64,000 nucleotides of DNA from the NCBI RefSeq assembly GCF_018614975.1, contig NZ_JAGGNR010000012.1:124001-188000 (forward strand), in the 5' to 3' direction. The notes below the pieces were generated by a model. The model had not been told where the DNA came from, did no database searches, and saw nothing but the letters and a program-made list of their open reading frames with translations. How positions within the stretch are numbered: position 1 is the stretch's first letter; every line of letters starts with the position of its first letter. This stretch comes from Paenibacillus polymyxa. Lineage in GTDB: Bacteria > Bacillota > Bacilli > Paenibacillales > Paenibacillaceae. The position numbers and the translations under genes were made by a program. Of the stretch, positions 9,115-18,338 are shown in pieces.

Positions 9115-9672
9115 ATGAGTGAGCAATTTAGGTTTGATCTATTTCCATTAATTCAGACAGAACGATTCATCCTCCGGTCGGCAGAGGCTAGAGACAGCCA
9201 TGATCTGCTCGCGTTATATTCCGATGAAGCTGTGGTTCAATATATGCCATTCACTCCCTTTGAATCCGTGGAGGATGCGCAGGGTGAGATGAACTGGTAT
9301 ACGAAGATTTTCAAGGAACACACGGGTTTACGCTGGATGATTGAAGACCGTGAAACTCGTAAAGTGATCGGAACCTGTGGGTTCCTGAACTATGAAGTTG
9401 TACATAACCGTGCAGAGATTGGATACGACTTGCGTTCCTCTTTCTGGGGCCGCGGTGTTATGACTGAAGTGGCCCGTGCTGTGTTACATTTTGGATTCAC
9501 AAGCATGCAGCTCAACAAGATCGAAGCAAAGGTTGAACCGGAGAACGAGGCGTCAATTCACCTGTTACATAAACTTGATTTTCAACAGGAAGGTGTACTG
9601 CGGCAGCATGAGTTTGAGAAAGGCAGATATATTGACCTTGCGGTGTTCTCCAAGTTACGAAGCGAAATATAG
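9115..9672 (+). CDS. GNAT family N-acetyltransferase, RimJ-like
   Basis: This 185-residue protein has the RimJ/RimL arrangement: LIQTERFILRSAEARD at the N terminus, a central RAEIGYDLRSSFWGRGVMTEVARAVLHFGF acetyl-CoA binding segment and a C-terminal NEASIHLLHKLDFQQEGVLR block. Such enzymes acetylate ribosomal or other protein N termini, or small amines; the substrate here is unknown. The start at 9115 has AAAGGAG (9101-9107) 7 bases upstream. It is probably transcribed alone, divergently from the oxidase. Confidence 0.88.
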   Translation: MSEQFRFDLFPLIQTERFILRSAEARDSHDLLALYSDEAVVQYMPFTPFESVEDAQGEMNWYTKIFKEHTGLRWMIEDRETRKVIGTCGFLNYEVVHNRAEIGYDLRSSFWGRGVMTEVARAVLHFGFTSMQLNKIEAKVEPENEASIHLLHKLDFQQEGVLRQHEFEKGRYIDLAVFSKLRSEI

Positions 9673-9784
9673 GCAAGCTAGAGCCCTATAAGGAGTTCAA
9701 TGACTCCATCTCATCCCAAATTCGTAAGGCTTGTCCCCCGGAAGTGGCCCATGCTATATTGGAGAGATGTGAGGAGATGAGGAT

Positions 9785-10540
9785 ATGAAGCTGGTGTCCT
9801 GGAATGTGAATGGCTTAAGGGCATGTGTAACCAAAGGATTCATGAATTATTATCAGGAGAGTCAGGCGGATATTTTCTGCCTTCAGGAGACCAAATTGCA
9901 AGCCGGACAGATTGAGATGGACCTGGGGGAAGATGTCTATCAATATTGGAATTATGCGATCAAAAAAGGATATTCCGGTACGGCTGTATTTAGCCGAATC
10001 AAGCCTATATCCGTTCGTTACGGGATGGAGGAGGACAGTGAGCCGGAAGGCCGGATGATTACACTGGAGTATGATGAGTTTTATCTGGTGAACGTTTATA
10101 CACCTAACGCGAAGCGGGATCTGACCCGACTGCCTTACCGTCTGGAATGGGAGGATCGATTCCGGGGATACATTCTGCAACTGGAGCAGACCAAGCCGGT
10201 TATCGTCTGTGGTGACCTGAATGTGGCTCATCAGGAGATCGATCTGAAGAATCCGAAGCCCAATCTGGGCAATTCCGGATTTACGCTTGAAGAGCGTGGC
10301 AAGATGACTGATTTGCTTGCTTCTGGTTATGTAGACAGCTTCCGCCATCTGTACCCGGATCGTACGGATGTATACAGCTGGTGGTCTTATATGCCGAAGG
10401 TTAGGGAGCGGAACGTGGGCTGGCGCATTGATTATTTTCTCGTATCCAATCAATTGGCACCTAAGGTGGCAGATGCGCATATCGACTGCCATGTAATGGG
10501 CAGTGATCATTGCCCGGTGGGTCTTACTTTGCAACTATAG
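9785..10540 (+). CDS. exoA: Exodeoxyribonuclease III / AP endonuclease
   Basis: This 251-residue member of the exonuclease-endonuclease-phosphatase family acts in base-excision repair by cutting at abasic sites and trimming 3' ends. Visible active-site motifs are WNVNGLR (Asn), FCLQETKLQ (metal-binding Glu), YSGTAVFSR, VYTPNAKRDL, CGDLNVAHQEIDLKNP (Asp/Asn), WRIDYFLVSN and the C-terminal GSDHCPV with catalytic His. Length matches bacterial XthA/ExoA. A GAGGAG ribosome site lies just upstream of the ATG. An intrinsic terminator follows at 10597. Confidence 0.95.
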   Translation: MKLVSWNVNGLRACVTKGFMNYYQESQADIFCLQETKLQAGQIEMDLGEDVYQYWNYAIKKGYSGTAVFSRIKPISVRYGMEEDSEPEGRMITLEYDEFYLVNVYTPNAKRDLTRLPYRLEWEDRFRGYILQLEQTKPVIVCGDLNVAHQEIDLKNPKPNLGNSGFTLEERGKMTDLLASGYVDSFRHLYPDRTDVYSWWSYMPKVRERNVGWRIDYFLVSNQLAPKVADAHIDCHVMGSDHCPVGLTLQL

Positions 10541-10596
10541 GTAAGGATCATCGTGAGTTAGATTGAGGTATGAGTTTTAGAATACAAATATAGAAG

Positions 10597-10634
10597 AACT
10601 GCAAGTTTCCTTAATTGGAGATTTGCAGTTTTTT
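10597..10634 (+). terminator. Intrinsic terminator after exoA
   Basis: AACTGCAA (10597-10604) pairs with TTGCAGTT (10623-10630), extended inward by TTCC/GGAG, and is followed by a T run. Confidence 0.75.
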
Positions 10635-10771
10635 GCGTCACAGGTAGGGGAAGGACACTGGACTTTGGTTGGGGAAAGAACTGGACTCGGGATTGTTTCA
10701 ATCCCGCTATTTCTTGGGTACGATTGAAGCATACATATATAGATGAACCTTTGGGGTAAGGGGTAGAGAAG

Positions 10772-11755
10772 ATGAAGAAGGGGTTACGGAGAGGGTTAAA
10801 AGTGCTGGGAGGCATCATGCTTGCCACAGGACTTTTGCTGATGGCAGGTACAGCGTATGAAGCGTATCAATCCACGCAGGATATGAAGTCCTATCCCCCG
10901 CCAGGCAAGTATTATGAAGTGAGTGGTCGCAATATGCACCTCTACACTGCTGGCAAAGGAGAGGTAACCGTGGTGTTTGCCTCAGGCTGGGGTACACCTA
11001 ATCCGTATGTGGATTTCAGTCCGCTGTATGACAAGTTGAAATCACAGGTAAAAATTGCGGTATATGATCGGTTCGGGTATGGATATAGCGACTATACGGA
11101 TGAACCTCGTGATGTCGATACCATCTCGGAAGAGATCCACCAGTTGCTGCGAACATCCGGTCAACGTCCACCTTACATCATGGTCGGTCACTCCCTGGGT
11201 ACGCTGGAGACACTGCGGTTTGCGCAAAGGTATCCTGATGAGGTGGCTGGCATGGTCATGATCGATGGAGGCAGTCCGGAGTATTACAGTACGGTGGAAA
11301 TGGATACGCCCGAATGGTATTTTACTTCAGTCCGATTCCTGGTTAAAACAGGCATTGCGCGTACATTACTGCATTCGGATCAGATGATGGCGTCTCTGGT
11401 CATTGATCCAAATCTGGTAACGGAACCGATGAAAAAGGCCGTCACGATATCCACGCTGAGACATGCGTACAATGACAATGTCATGGAAGAGGTTCGGAAT
11501 TCCAGAACAAATGCAGCGTGTGTGCTTGAGAACAAAACGAAGTTTGAATTTCCCCTGACGATCCTGACAGCAGGTTCGGAGGAGTTGGATGAGGACAGTC
11601 GGGCATGGCAGGCTGACCAAGCGGATTTTGCTTCATGGTCAAGACACGGAACACAGCTGACGGTTCCACAAGCGACACACAGTATCCACAACAGTCAACC
11701 GGATATTGTCGCTGCCGAAATCATGAAATTAGTGACAACGTCCAGTGACCTGTGA
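10772..11755 (+). CDS. Membrane-anchored alpha/beta-fold hydrolase
   Basis: A single N-terminal transmembrane helix (GLKVLGGIMLATGLLLMAGTAY) is followed by an alpha/beta hydrolase domain: VVFASGWGTPNPYVDFSPLYDKL (oxyanion region), YDRFGYGYSD, the nucleophile elbow MVGHSLGTLE with catalytic Ser, MIDGGSPEYY, a lid of ~80 residues and the C-terminal catalytic His near QATHSIHNSQPDI. The family covers esterases, thioesterases and peptidase-like enzymes, so the substrate is not predictable. Length 327 residues. The next small gene follows within a few tens of bases, so co-transcription is likely. Confidence 0.85.
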   Translation: MKKGLRRGLKVLGGIMLATGLLLMAGTAYEAYQSTQDMKSYPPPGKYYEVSGRNMHLYTAGKGEVTVVFASGWGTPNPYVDFSPLYDKLKSQVKIAVYDRFGYGYSDYTDEPRDVDTISEEIHQLLRTSGQRPPYIMVGHSLGTLETLRFAQRYPDEVAGMVMIDGGSPEYYSTVEMDTPEWYFTSVRFLVKTGIARTLLHSDQMMASLVIDPNLVTEPMKKAVTISTLRHAYNDNVMEEVRNSRTNAACVLENKTKFEFPLTILTAGSEELDEDSRAWQADQADFASWSRHGTQLTVPQATHSIHNSQPDIVAAEIMKLVTTSSDL

Positions 11756-11805
11756 GTAAGATAATCCCACAAACACATGATGAACAGGATGAGGAGGAGG
11801 GATGG

Positions 11806-11952
11806 ATGAAAAAGTTTAGAGTGATCACCCGATTCCTCTCCATTCTCGTAGCCAGTTGTCTATTGTCTTTATGTGTATTATCTGTATCTGTGATATGGGT
11901 CAAGAATAACGTTCATGCCGTGCCTGTGATCCAGCCGTTTGAACGTGATTAG
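11806..11952 (+). CDS. Small membrane peptide of 48 residues
   Basis: The product starts MKKFRVITRF and carries one hydrophobic segment (LSILVASCLLSLCVLSVSVIWV) followed by a short polar tail ending PFERD. The ribosome site GAGGAGGAGG (11791-11800) is 5 bases upstream, far better than an upstream in-frame GTG start at 11752. It lies directly between the membrane hydrolase and a broken lipoprotein gene, all on one strand, so it may have belonged to a three-gene envelope operon. I recognise no family. Confidence 0.6.
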   Translation: MKKFRVITRFLSILVASCLLSLCVLSVSVIWVKNNVHAVPVIQPFERD

Positions 11953-11984
11953 CACATAAAATGAAGAAGAAGGAGTGGTAACGG

Positions 11985-12298
11985 ATGGTGAAGAGAAGGA
12001 CTATTTATTGGCCTGTGCGGCACTGGCGATGATGGTGGCCTTGAGTGCTTGCTGCAGCGCGGCAGACGAACCAAGTAATACGGTTCTCCACTGAACAAGA
12101 TATGAAAACCGTATCCCGGCTGTATAAAGATTACTTCAACGCCAAAATTTGACGGATGCGGGTCAGACGATCGATGACAAAAATATTATCATTCAGGAAA
12201 CCGATCCAAAGACGCAGGATGTCTGGTCCTTGATTGGAGGAACATTAACGTGACAGGAAGGCGTCATTGAACTGACGTTGACCTGGACAGAATCATAA
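11985..12298 (+). pseudogene. Broken small lipoprotein gene
   Basis: No single frame spans the gene, but pieces join into one protein. After the ATG at 11985 (AAGGAG upstream), one frame encodes LLACAALAMMVALSACCSAA, a lipoprotein signal with lipobox LSAC. A second frame gives FSTEQDMKTVSRLYKDYFNAK and a third TDAGQTIDDKNIIIQETDPK then TQDVWSLIGGTLT, a TGA stop and EGVIELTLTWTES. At least two frameshifts and one internal stop are therefore needed. Decay looks recent because every piece is still readable. Sequencing error is an alternative. Confidence 0.7.
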
Positions 12299-12363
12299 GC
12301 AGAAGATAAGGGCTATTTTTCTTTCCTGCTTTCTGTCTTCCTGAAATAACGAATGAACGCCAT

Positions 12364-12418
12364 AATACCTTGCATACGGAGCCGCATTATTGCTGCACCG
12401 CTGCAAGGTATTTTTATT
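12364..12418 (+). terminator. Intrinsic terminator after the lipoprotein pseudogene
   Basis: AATACCTTGCA (12364 on) pairs with TGCAAGGTATT (12402-12412), with a TTTATTT tail. Confidence 0.65.
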
Positions 12419-12509
12419 TCGAACTGGAAACCTGACAGGTTACATGGTATGTTATATCATTATAATAGATTAATAGACAACTATAGAAGAAGACAGGAGA
12501 GGATTGAAC

Positions 12510-13487
12510 ATGATTAGAGTGGGTATTGTGGGTTACGGTAACTTGGGTAAGGGTGTAGAGAAAGCCATTTCCCAGAACGAGGATCTGGAACTGATTGCTG
12601 TGTTTACACGTCGGAATCCGGAGCAGATGGTCGCTGAAAGCACAGAAGTACGTTTTGAGCATATCTCTGCAGCGGAGCAATACATAGGCAAGATTGATGT
12701 GATGATCCTCTGTGGTGGCTCTGCAACCGACCTTCCAGAGCAGACACCAGCCATCGCCAAGTTGTTCAATACGGTAGATAGCTTCGATACACATGCGAAG
12801 ATTCCTGAATTTTACAAAGAAGTGAATGCTGCGGCAGAGCAAGGCGGTCACGTAAGTGTTATCTCCACTGGTTGGGACCCAGGCTTGTTCTCCATGAACC
12901 GTCTGCTTGCACAGTCCATCCTGCCAGAAGGAAAAGAGTACACGTTCTGGGGCAAAGGTGTGAGCCAAGGCCACTCGGATGCTATTCGTCGTGTTCCGGG
13001 TGTTAAGGCGGGTGTACAGTATACTGTACCTGTTGAAGAGGTGATCAACCGCATTCGTGCAGGGGAGACGCCAGAGTTGTCTACACGTGAGAAACATCTG
13101 CGTCAATGTTATGTGGTAGCAGAAGATGGTGCCAATCAGGATGAGATCCGTGAGACGATTGTGTCGATGCCTAACTACTTTGCAGATTACGATACAACTG
13201 TAACGTTCATTAGCGAAGAAGAATTGAAATCCGAGCATGAAGGTATGCCGCATGGTGGATTTGTAATTCGCAGTGGGGTTACAGGTGCCGGTCAAAAGCA
13301 AATTATTGAATTTGGTCTGAAACTCGACAGCAATCCTGAATTTACAGCAAGTGTACTTGTGGCGTATGCAAGAGCCGCACAACGCTTGAGCGTGGAAGGA
13401 CATAAGGGAGCGAAAACGGTATTTGATATTCCGCTCGGTCACCTGTCCCCGAAATCGGCTGAAGATCTTCGCCGCGACTTGTTATAA
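12510..13487 (+). CDS. ddh: meso-Diaminopimelate D-dehydrogenase
   Basis: This NADP-dependent enzyme makes meso-2,6-diaminopimelate from tetrahydrodipicolinate and ammonia in one step, bypassing the acylase branch of the lysine/peptidoglycan pathway. The N-terminal Rossmann motif VGIVGYGNLGKGVE, ILCGGSATDLPEQ, NTVDSFDTHAKIPE, ISTGWDPGLFSMNR and WGKGVSQGHSDAIRRVPGV are all diagnostic. Length 325 residues, as usual for Ddh. ATG 12510 has AGGAGAGG 7 bases upstream; a TTG two codons earlier is less likely. Monocistronic, bounded by terminators. Confidence 0.95.
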   Translation: MIRVGIVGYGNLGKGVEKAISQNEDLELIAVFTRRNPEQMVAESTEVRFEHISAAEQYIGKIDVMILCGGSATDLPEQTPAIAKLFNTVDSFDTHAKIPEFYKEVNAAAEQGGHVSVISTGWDPGLFSMNRLLAQSILPEGKEYTFWGKGVSQGHSDAIRRVPGVKAGVQYTVPVEEVINRIRAGETPELSTREKHLRQCYVVAEDGANQDEIRETIVSMPNYFADYDTTVTFISEEELKSEHEGMPHGGFVIRSGVTGAGQKQIIEFGLKLDSNPEFTASVLVAYARAAQRLSVEGHKGAKTVFDIPLGHLSPKSAEDLRRDLL

Positions 13488-13518
13488 TTCTGCTTCGTTC
13501 TTGTAGTTTTCAATAACA

Positions 13519-13560
13519 AACAGCTCGTCCTTGGATATATAGGACGAGCTGTTTTTTGTT
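13519..13560. terminator. Bidirectional terminator between ddh and the pentapeptide protein
   Basis: AACAGCTCGTCCT (13519-13531) pairs perfectly with AGGACGAGCTGTT (13541-13553) and is followed by TTTTTGTTTTTT. The gene on the other strand ends at 13566, so it probably serves both. Confidence 0.85.
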
Positions 13561-13565
13561 TTTTG

Positions 13566-14420
13566 CTACACCCAGTGTGAGGGAATGTTGAGATGATCAG
13601 GTAACTTGGTATTCACATTACCTTTGGCTGCATTAATCTGGGATTGCGTCAGGAAGATGCCACCTCTCAGGTCTGCATCGCCCAGATCCGTATCCCGCAA
13701 GTCCGCGCCAATCCAATCCGCATTTCGTGTGTCTGCATTTCGGAGATCGGCTGCGATCATTAAAGCCCCTCGGAAGCTTGCCCCCCGCAGGTCAGCCCCG
13801 TTTAAATTGGCACCAAAAAAGTCACTTCCGGTACGTTTTTTACTCTTCTTCGACTTCCCTTGTCCATGAGCGGTGGGGGGCACATTCGCACGTACCATCT
13901 CACTTGCCTGGACCAAGAGTTGATTCACACTGAATCGATAATTGGCGATGTCCAGACGGAGGAGTGCAGCAGGCTCCAGATTGCTCAAGTGCTCAATCTC
14001 CTCATATAACTTACCAAATGCCGAGTGAAGGGATGACGTCTCCGGTCTCATCATCATTTCCTTCATATAACTGAGCAACTCGTGAAGTTGTCGCAAGGCA
14101 GGCAGACACTCGAACATCTCGTTTGCAGACTCTGGATGATCACGCCAATCTTTTCCCGCGTAGGTCACTTGAGACAGCTTCTGTCCAGCTCCGAAACAGT
14201 CATATACCGTGCAACCTTTGAACCCTTTCTGCCGAAGCTGGGTATGGATACCGCAGCGATTGTCCGTGCGCAGATTGGGACAGGGTGTGCCGCTGGCTTT
14301 ATCAAAAGCAAAGTCAGATGACTTGCCATAGGGCAAGGCAACACAGCACAGGCCAAAACATTGCTCACAGTCTGCGCTAAGATGAGGACTCGCAGTGCTG
14401 GCAAATGGTTGGTTAGACAA
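13566..14420 (-). CDS. Pentapeptide-repeat protein with N-terminal cysteine-rich cluster
   Basis: The N-terminal ~100 residues hold a metal-binding-like cysteine cluster: CEQCFGLCC, then CPNL, CGIH, GFKGCTVYDCFGAGQ, resembling the YkgJ-type zinc or iron-sulfur cysteine cluster. A helical middle section and a basic linker (GKSKKSKKRTG) follow. Residues ~210-265 are pentapeptide repeats of the A(D/N)LRG type (NLNGADLRGASFRGA, ADLRDTDLGDADLRG), which form a right-handed quadrilateral beta-helix. The start is TTG at 14420 because AAGGAAGTG lies 9 bases upstream; an ATG nine codons earlier has no ribosome site. Function unknown. A DNA-mimic role as in Qnr proteins is possible but the repeat region is short. 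Confidence 0.75.
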   Translation of the reverse strand: MSNQPFASTASPHLSADCEQCFGLCCVALPYGKSSDFAFDKASGTPCPNLRTDNRCGIHTQLRQKGFKGCTVYDCFGAGQKLSQVTYAGKDWRDHPESANEMFECLPALRQLHELLSYMKEMMMRPETSSLHSAFGKLYEEIEHLSNLEPAALLRLDIANYRFSVNQLLVQASEMVRANVPPTAHGQGKSKKSKKRTGSDFFGANLNGADLRGASFRGALMIAADLRNADTRNADWIGADLRDTDLGDADLRGGIFLTQSQINAAKGNVNTKLPDHLNIPSHWV

Positions 14421-14620
14421 TGTAAACACTTCCTTATAATAGTACAAATAGATGGAATTACGTCAGTACCACTTTACCATTGCCTTGCGATTAGAGCAAT
14501 TCTAATCAGTTTTCTCGTTCTATCCATCGAAGGTATGGAAGAAGCCGAGTGAGTTGCCTTTACAATTGAGTTACTCAAGGGAGAAAGGATATGAGCTACT
14601 CCTCATGTGGAGGACAACAA

Positions 14621-14725
14621 ATGCATACAAGGAAGATGGGAATTCGTGTATGGATTGCAGTATTGATAACGAGTTGTTGTGTGGCTATAGGCAGGATGGA
14701 AGATATGCGATTGATCATGCCCTAG
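14621..14725 (+). CDS. Possible 34-residue membrane peptide
   Basis: The frame MHTRKMGIRVWIAVLITSCC continues to a TAG at 14723-14725 and includes one hydrophobic stretch. GGAGG lies about 8 bases before the ATG, and a strong hairpin follows 10 bases after the stop. This layout supports a real micro-gene. An overlapping frame (14554-14736) has no hydrophobic pattern and is less convincing. Homology is unknown. Confidence 0.35.
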   Translation: MHTRKMGIRVWIAVLITSCCVAIGRMEDMRLIMP

Positions 14726-14735
14726 TGAACATATA

Positions 14736-14783
14736 GATGAAACAAACCGCCTTCCATCATCGGGGAGAGCGGTTTGTTTCATC
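14736..14783 (+). terminator. Perfect 15-bp inverted repeat, terminator-like
   Basis: GATGAAACAAACCGC (14736-14750) pairs exactly with GCGGTTTGTTTCATC (14769-14783). There is no clean T tract, but the arms contain T-rich ends. It may stop transcription from either side. Confidence 0.6.
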
Positions 14784-14864
14784 TCATGTGGTTACCCTAT
14801 CAAGAGGGAATACAGATGAATTATCATGCATGGTAGGTCAGCAGATCAGTATATCCGCACAGGG

Positions 14865-15437
14865 TTATTCTAGCTTGGGATCGATAGGATACTTATGACT
14901 GCCCGTACTTACTTCCTGAAAGATATCATTCGAATTGGTATTTGTTAGATTGGGAGTACCTCCCAACAGTTTTTCCAAATCACCCATGGTGACGGGACGA
15001 GCGTGCGGCTTTAGAGCATAAGCAAGTTGGCCATTCGGTTCCAATGTTGCTATCTCCAGATCGCTCAGGTTGGATATTCCATTTAGTCGTAACTGGGTTT
15101 CTAACTGATCTACGGTGTACCGCATTTTTTTTAAATTTGTAATGCTGATCTCACCATTCTCTACCACGATTTTGGAGCTTCCGCTCAATAACTGTTCGAA
15201 CAGATTAAATTTAATCTTTAGTCTCTCTACCAAGAGCAGTGTTGCAAAAAAAATGGTGGCTGATCCAATTGCCTTTCCTAGTTCTTGATTTGCAACAGGT
15301 TGCACAATGGTTGTACCGATTGAGATCATGATGACTGTAGTAGCGACATTCATTTGTGAGATTGATTTGCGCCCTGCAATTCGTAGAAGAATCATACCTA
15401 CGAGTACTAACAAAATGGATTTCCATATCCAGTCCAT
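14865..15437 (-). CDS. DUF421 / YetF-family membrane protein
   Basis: This 190-residue protein opens with two to three transmembrane helices (WKSILLVLVGMILLRIAG, VATTVIMISIGTTIVQPVA, ATIFFATLLLVERLKI). A cytoplasmic YetF C-terminal domain follows (SGSSKIVVENGEI, MRYTVDQLETQLRLNGISNLSDLEIATLEPNGQLAYAL). That pattern defines the DUF421/YetF family of Bacillus and relatives, with links to sporulation and stress membranes. GGAGA precedes the ATG. Its biochemical role is not known. Confidence 0.85.
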   Translation of the reverse strand: MDWIWKSILLVLVGMILLRIAGRKSISQMNVATTVIMISIGTTIVQPVANQELGKAIGSATIFFATLLLVERLKIKFNLFEQLLSGSSKIVVENGEISITNLKKMRYTVDQLETQLRLNGISNLSDLEIATLEPNGQLAYALKPHARPVTMGDLEKLLGGTPNLTNTNSNDIFQEVSTGSHKYPIDPKLE

Positions 15438-15516
15438 GGTGATTCTCCTTTAATTCAAATATTATCTTTTTTCGTTAAAGGTAGCTTGTTCTGGAGATGG
15501 AATGTTTATACAACAA

Positions 15517-15561
15517 ATCAGCAAGCGTTTCTCTGTTGATTACTGAGAGACGCTTGCTGAT
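15517..15561 (-). terminator. Hairpin downstream of glutamate dehydrogenase
   Basis: ATCAGCAAGCGTTTCTCT (15517-15534) pairs with AGAGACGCTTGCTGAT (15546-15561) with one G-U or mismatch. On the minus strand it is followed by TTTGTTGT, a moderate termination signal 30 bases after the gene. Confidence 0.65.
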
Positions 15562-15591
15562 TAAAGTTATTTTATATCATTCCTATTAGTA

Positions 15592-17301
<1,710 letters not shown>

Positions 17302-17376
17302 ATGATGAAGAGAAACATGCCAATTAACATGGAGAACAAGGCTTGTATAGGGGGTGAAATCTACTATGAACCATAG
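17302..17376 (+). CDS. 24-residue leader peptide overlapping the GreA-like gene
   Basis: An ATG at 17302 follows AAAAAGGAGG, the strongest ribosome site of the neighbourhood. It begins an open frame of 24 codons (MMKRNMPINMENK then CIGGEIYYEP) ending at the TAG 17374-17376. The next gene starts at 17366 inside this frame. Its own ribosome site (AGGGGG, about 17349-17353) lies inside the leader frame, so translation of the leader should pass over it. Translational coupling of the operon is the likely role. Confidence 0.5.
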   Translation: MMKRNMPINMENKACIGGEIYYEP

Positions 17377-17839
17377 GACTTCCCGCCATAATTGCAGAGA
17401 GAAGCTGGTGAGCCAGCTATTTACATTCGGTGAAGAGAAAAGAACATTTCTCGACGCCTATTTCGACGTGCGCGATCCAGAGCGTGTACAATTGGAAAAA
17501 CAACTGTCGGCGTATACAGAGTATGTGGAAAAACTGCTCCTGGGTCCTGATGAAGATCTGGATTCGGCTGTATTGATCGGCAGTCATATTGATTTTGAAT
17601 ATCTCGATTTTCATACGTCAGATTCGTTCATGATTGTTATGCCAGAAGATACCAATCCTGATGAGGGTCGTATTTCCTTCCTCTCTCCAGTAGGGAGTCA
17701 ATTACTGCTTGGCAGTAAAGGGGAAGTTAGGTCTGTTCATACACCATCAGGTTCCATGAGAATCCGCATTACGAGGATTGAGCTGAGGAGCGAAACCTTG
17801 AACGAGCCGGCCCTAGGGGGTGCAGATCATGCACTTTAA
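17366..17839 (+). CDS. GreA/GreB C-terminal-domain protein
   Basis: The 157-residue protein has a helical N-terminal half (VRDPERVQLEKQLSAYTEYVEKLL). A beta-rich C-terminal half follows that looks like the FKBP-like C-terminal domain of GreA/Rnk: VLIGSHIDFEYLDFHTSDSFMIVMP, then RISFLSPVGSQLLLGSKGEVRSV. In GreA that domain binds RNA polymerase. The long coiled-coil finger is absent or short. It overlaps the downstream khtT start (17829) and so is probably the first structural gene of a khtTU operon. Its link to ion transport is unexplained. The ATG at 17366 was chosen; an in-frame GTG at 17354 is possible. Confidence 0.7.
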   Translation: MNHRTSRHNCREKLVSQLFTFGEEKRTFLDAYFDVRDPERVQLEKQLSAYTEYVEKLLLGPDEDLDSAVLIGSHIDFEYLDFHTSDSFMIVMPEDTNPDEGRISFLSPVGSQLLLGSKGEVRSVHTPSGSMRIRITRIELRSETLNEPALGGADHAL

Positions 17840-18335
17840 AGAGACAGACTTACCAGGGATTGGACGTAAATACTGGCTGCACACCCGTAGTGGTGAGCAC
17901 TTGGTCATTGTGATCCATAACGACGAAAGGCGTGACCTGTTCCATATGGAGTCAGGGGATACGCCTGAAGAGGTGGGTGATATGGTATCTCTTGTCACCT
18001 TGGATGATGATGAAGCTCGGGCAGTAGCCGCCATCGTTGGTGGTATGACCTATAAACCGAAGTTTCAGGATGAGCGTGAAGTGATGCTTGAAGGGTTGCT
18101 AATCGAATGGCTACGGATTGAGCCTCACGCCGCAAGCGTAGGCATGACGATTGGTGAACTGGATATCCGTCAGGTTACGGGCGCCGTTATTCTCGCTGTT
18201 GTAACCAGGGATAAGGAGAAGCATTTTAATCCAGGTCCGGATTATGCTTTTACCGCTGGAGCTACAATTGTAGTTGCCGGTGAACGGAATCAGATCAAAC
18301 ATCTCAAACAATTGTTGACTGATGGACGGACTTAG
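17829..18335 (+). CDS. khtT: KhtT-type cytoplasmic subunit of K+/H+ antiporter (TrkA-C domain)
   Basis: The N-terminal ~80 residues match the KhtT N-domain (KETDLPGIGRKYWLHTRSGEHLVIVIH, FHMESGD). The C-terminal ~85 residues form an RCK_C/TrkA-C domain (LLIEWLRIEPHAASVGMTIGELDIRQVTGAVILAVVTRD, NPGPDYAFTAGATIVVAGE). In Bacillus this subunit binds c-di-AMP and gates KhtU. Length 168 residues. It overlaps the GreA-like gene by 11 bases and is followed by khtU after a 3-base gap, a tight operon. Confidence 0.9.
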   Translation: MHFKETDLPGIGRKYWLHTRSGEHLVIVIHNDERRDLFHMESGDTPEEVGDMVSLVTLDDDEARAVAAIVGGMTYKPKFQDEREVMLEGLLIEWLRIEPHAASVGMTIGELDIRQVTGAVILAVVTRDKEKHFNPGPDYAFTAGATIVVAGERNQIKHLKQLLTDGRT

Positions 18336-18338
18336 CCT

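Larger units (their letters stand above)
14448..14864. other. 417-base region with one possible micro-gene and a perfect hairpin
   Basis: Apart from the possible 34-residue peptide gene (14621-14725) and the hairpin (14736-14783), listed separately, I see no gene or regulatory element here. Confidence 0.5.

Noticed and set aside
12414..13442. Long open frame of 342 codons on the minus strand opposite ddh
   Set aside because: It covers the ddh gene in the antisense frame, has no ribosome site or recognisable domain, and its composition follows from the ddh codons.
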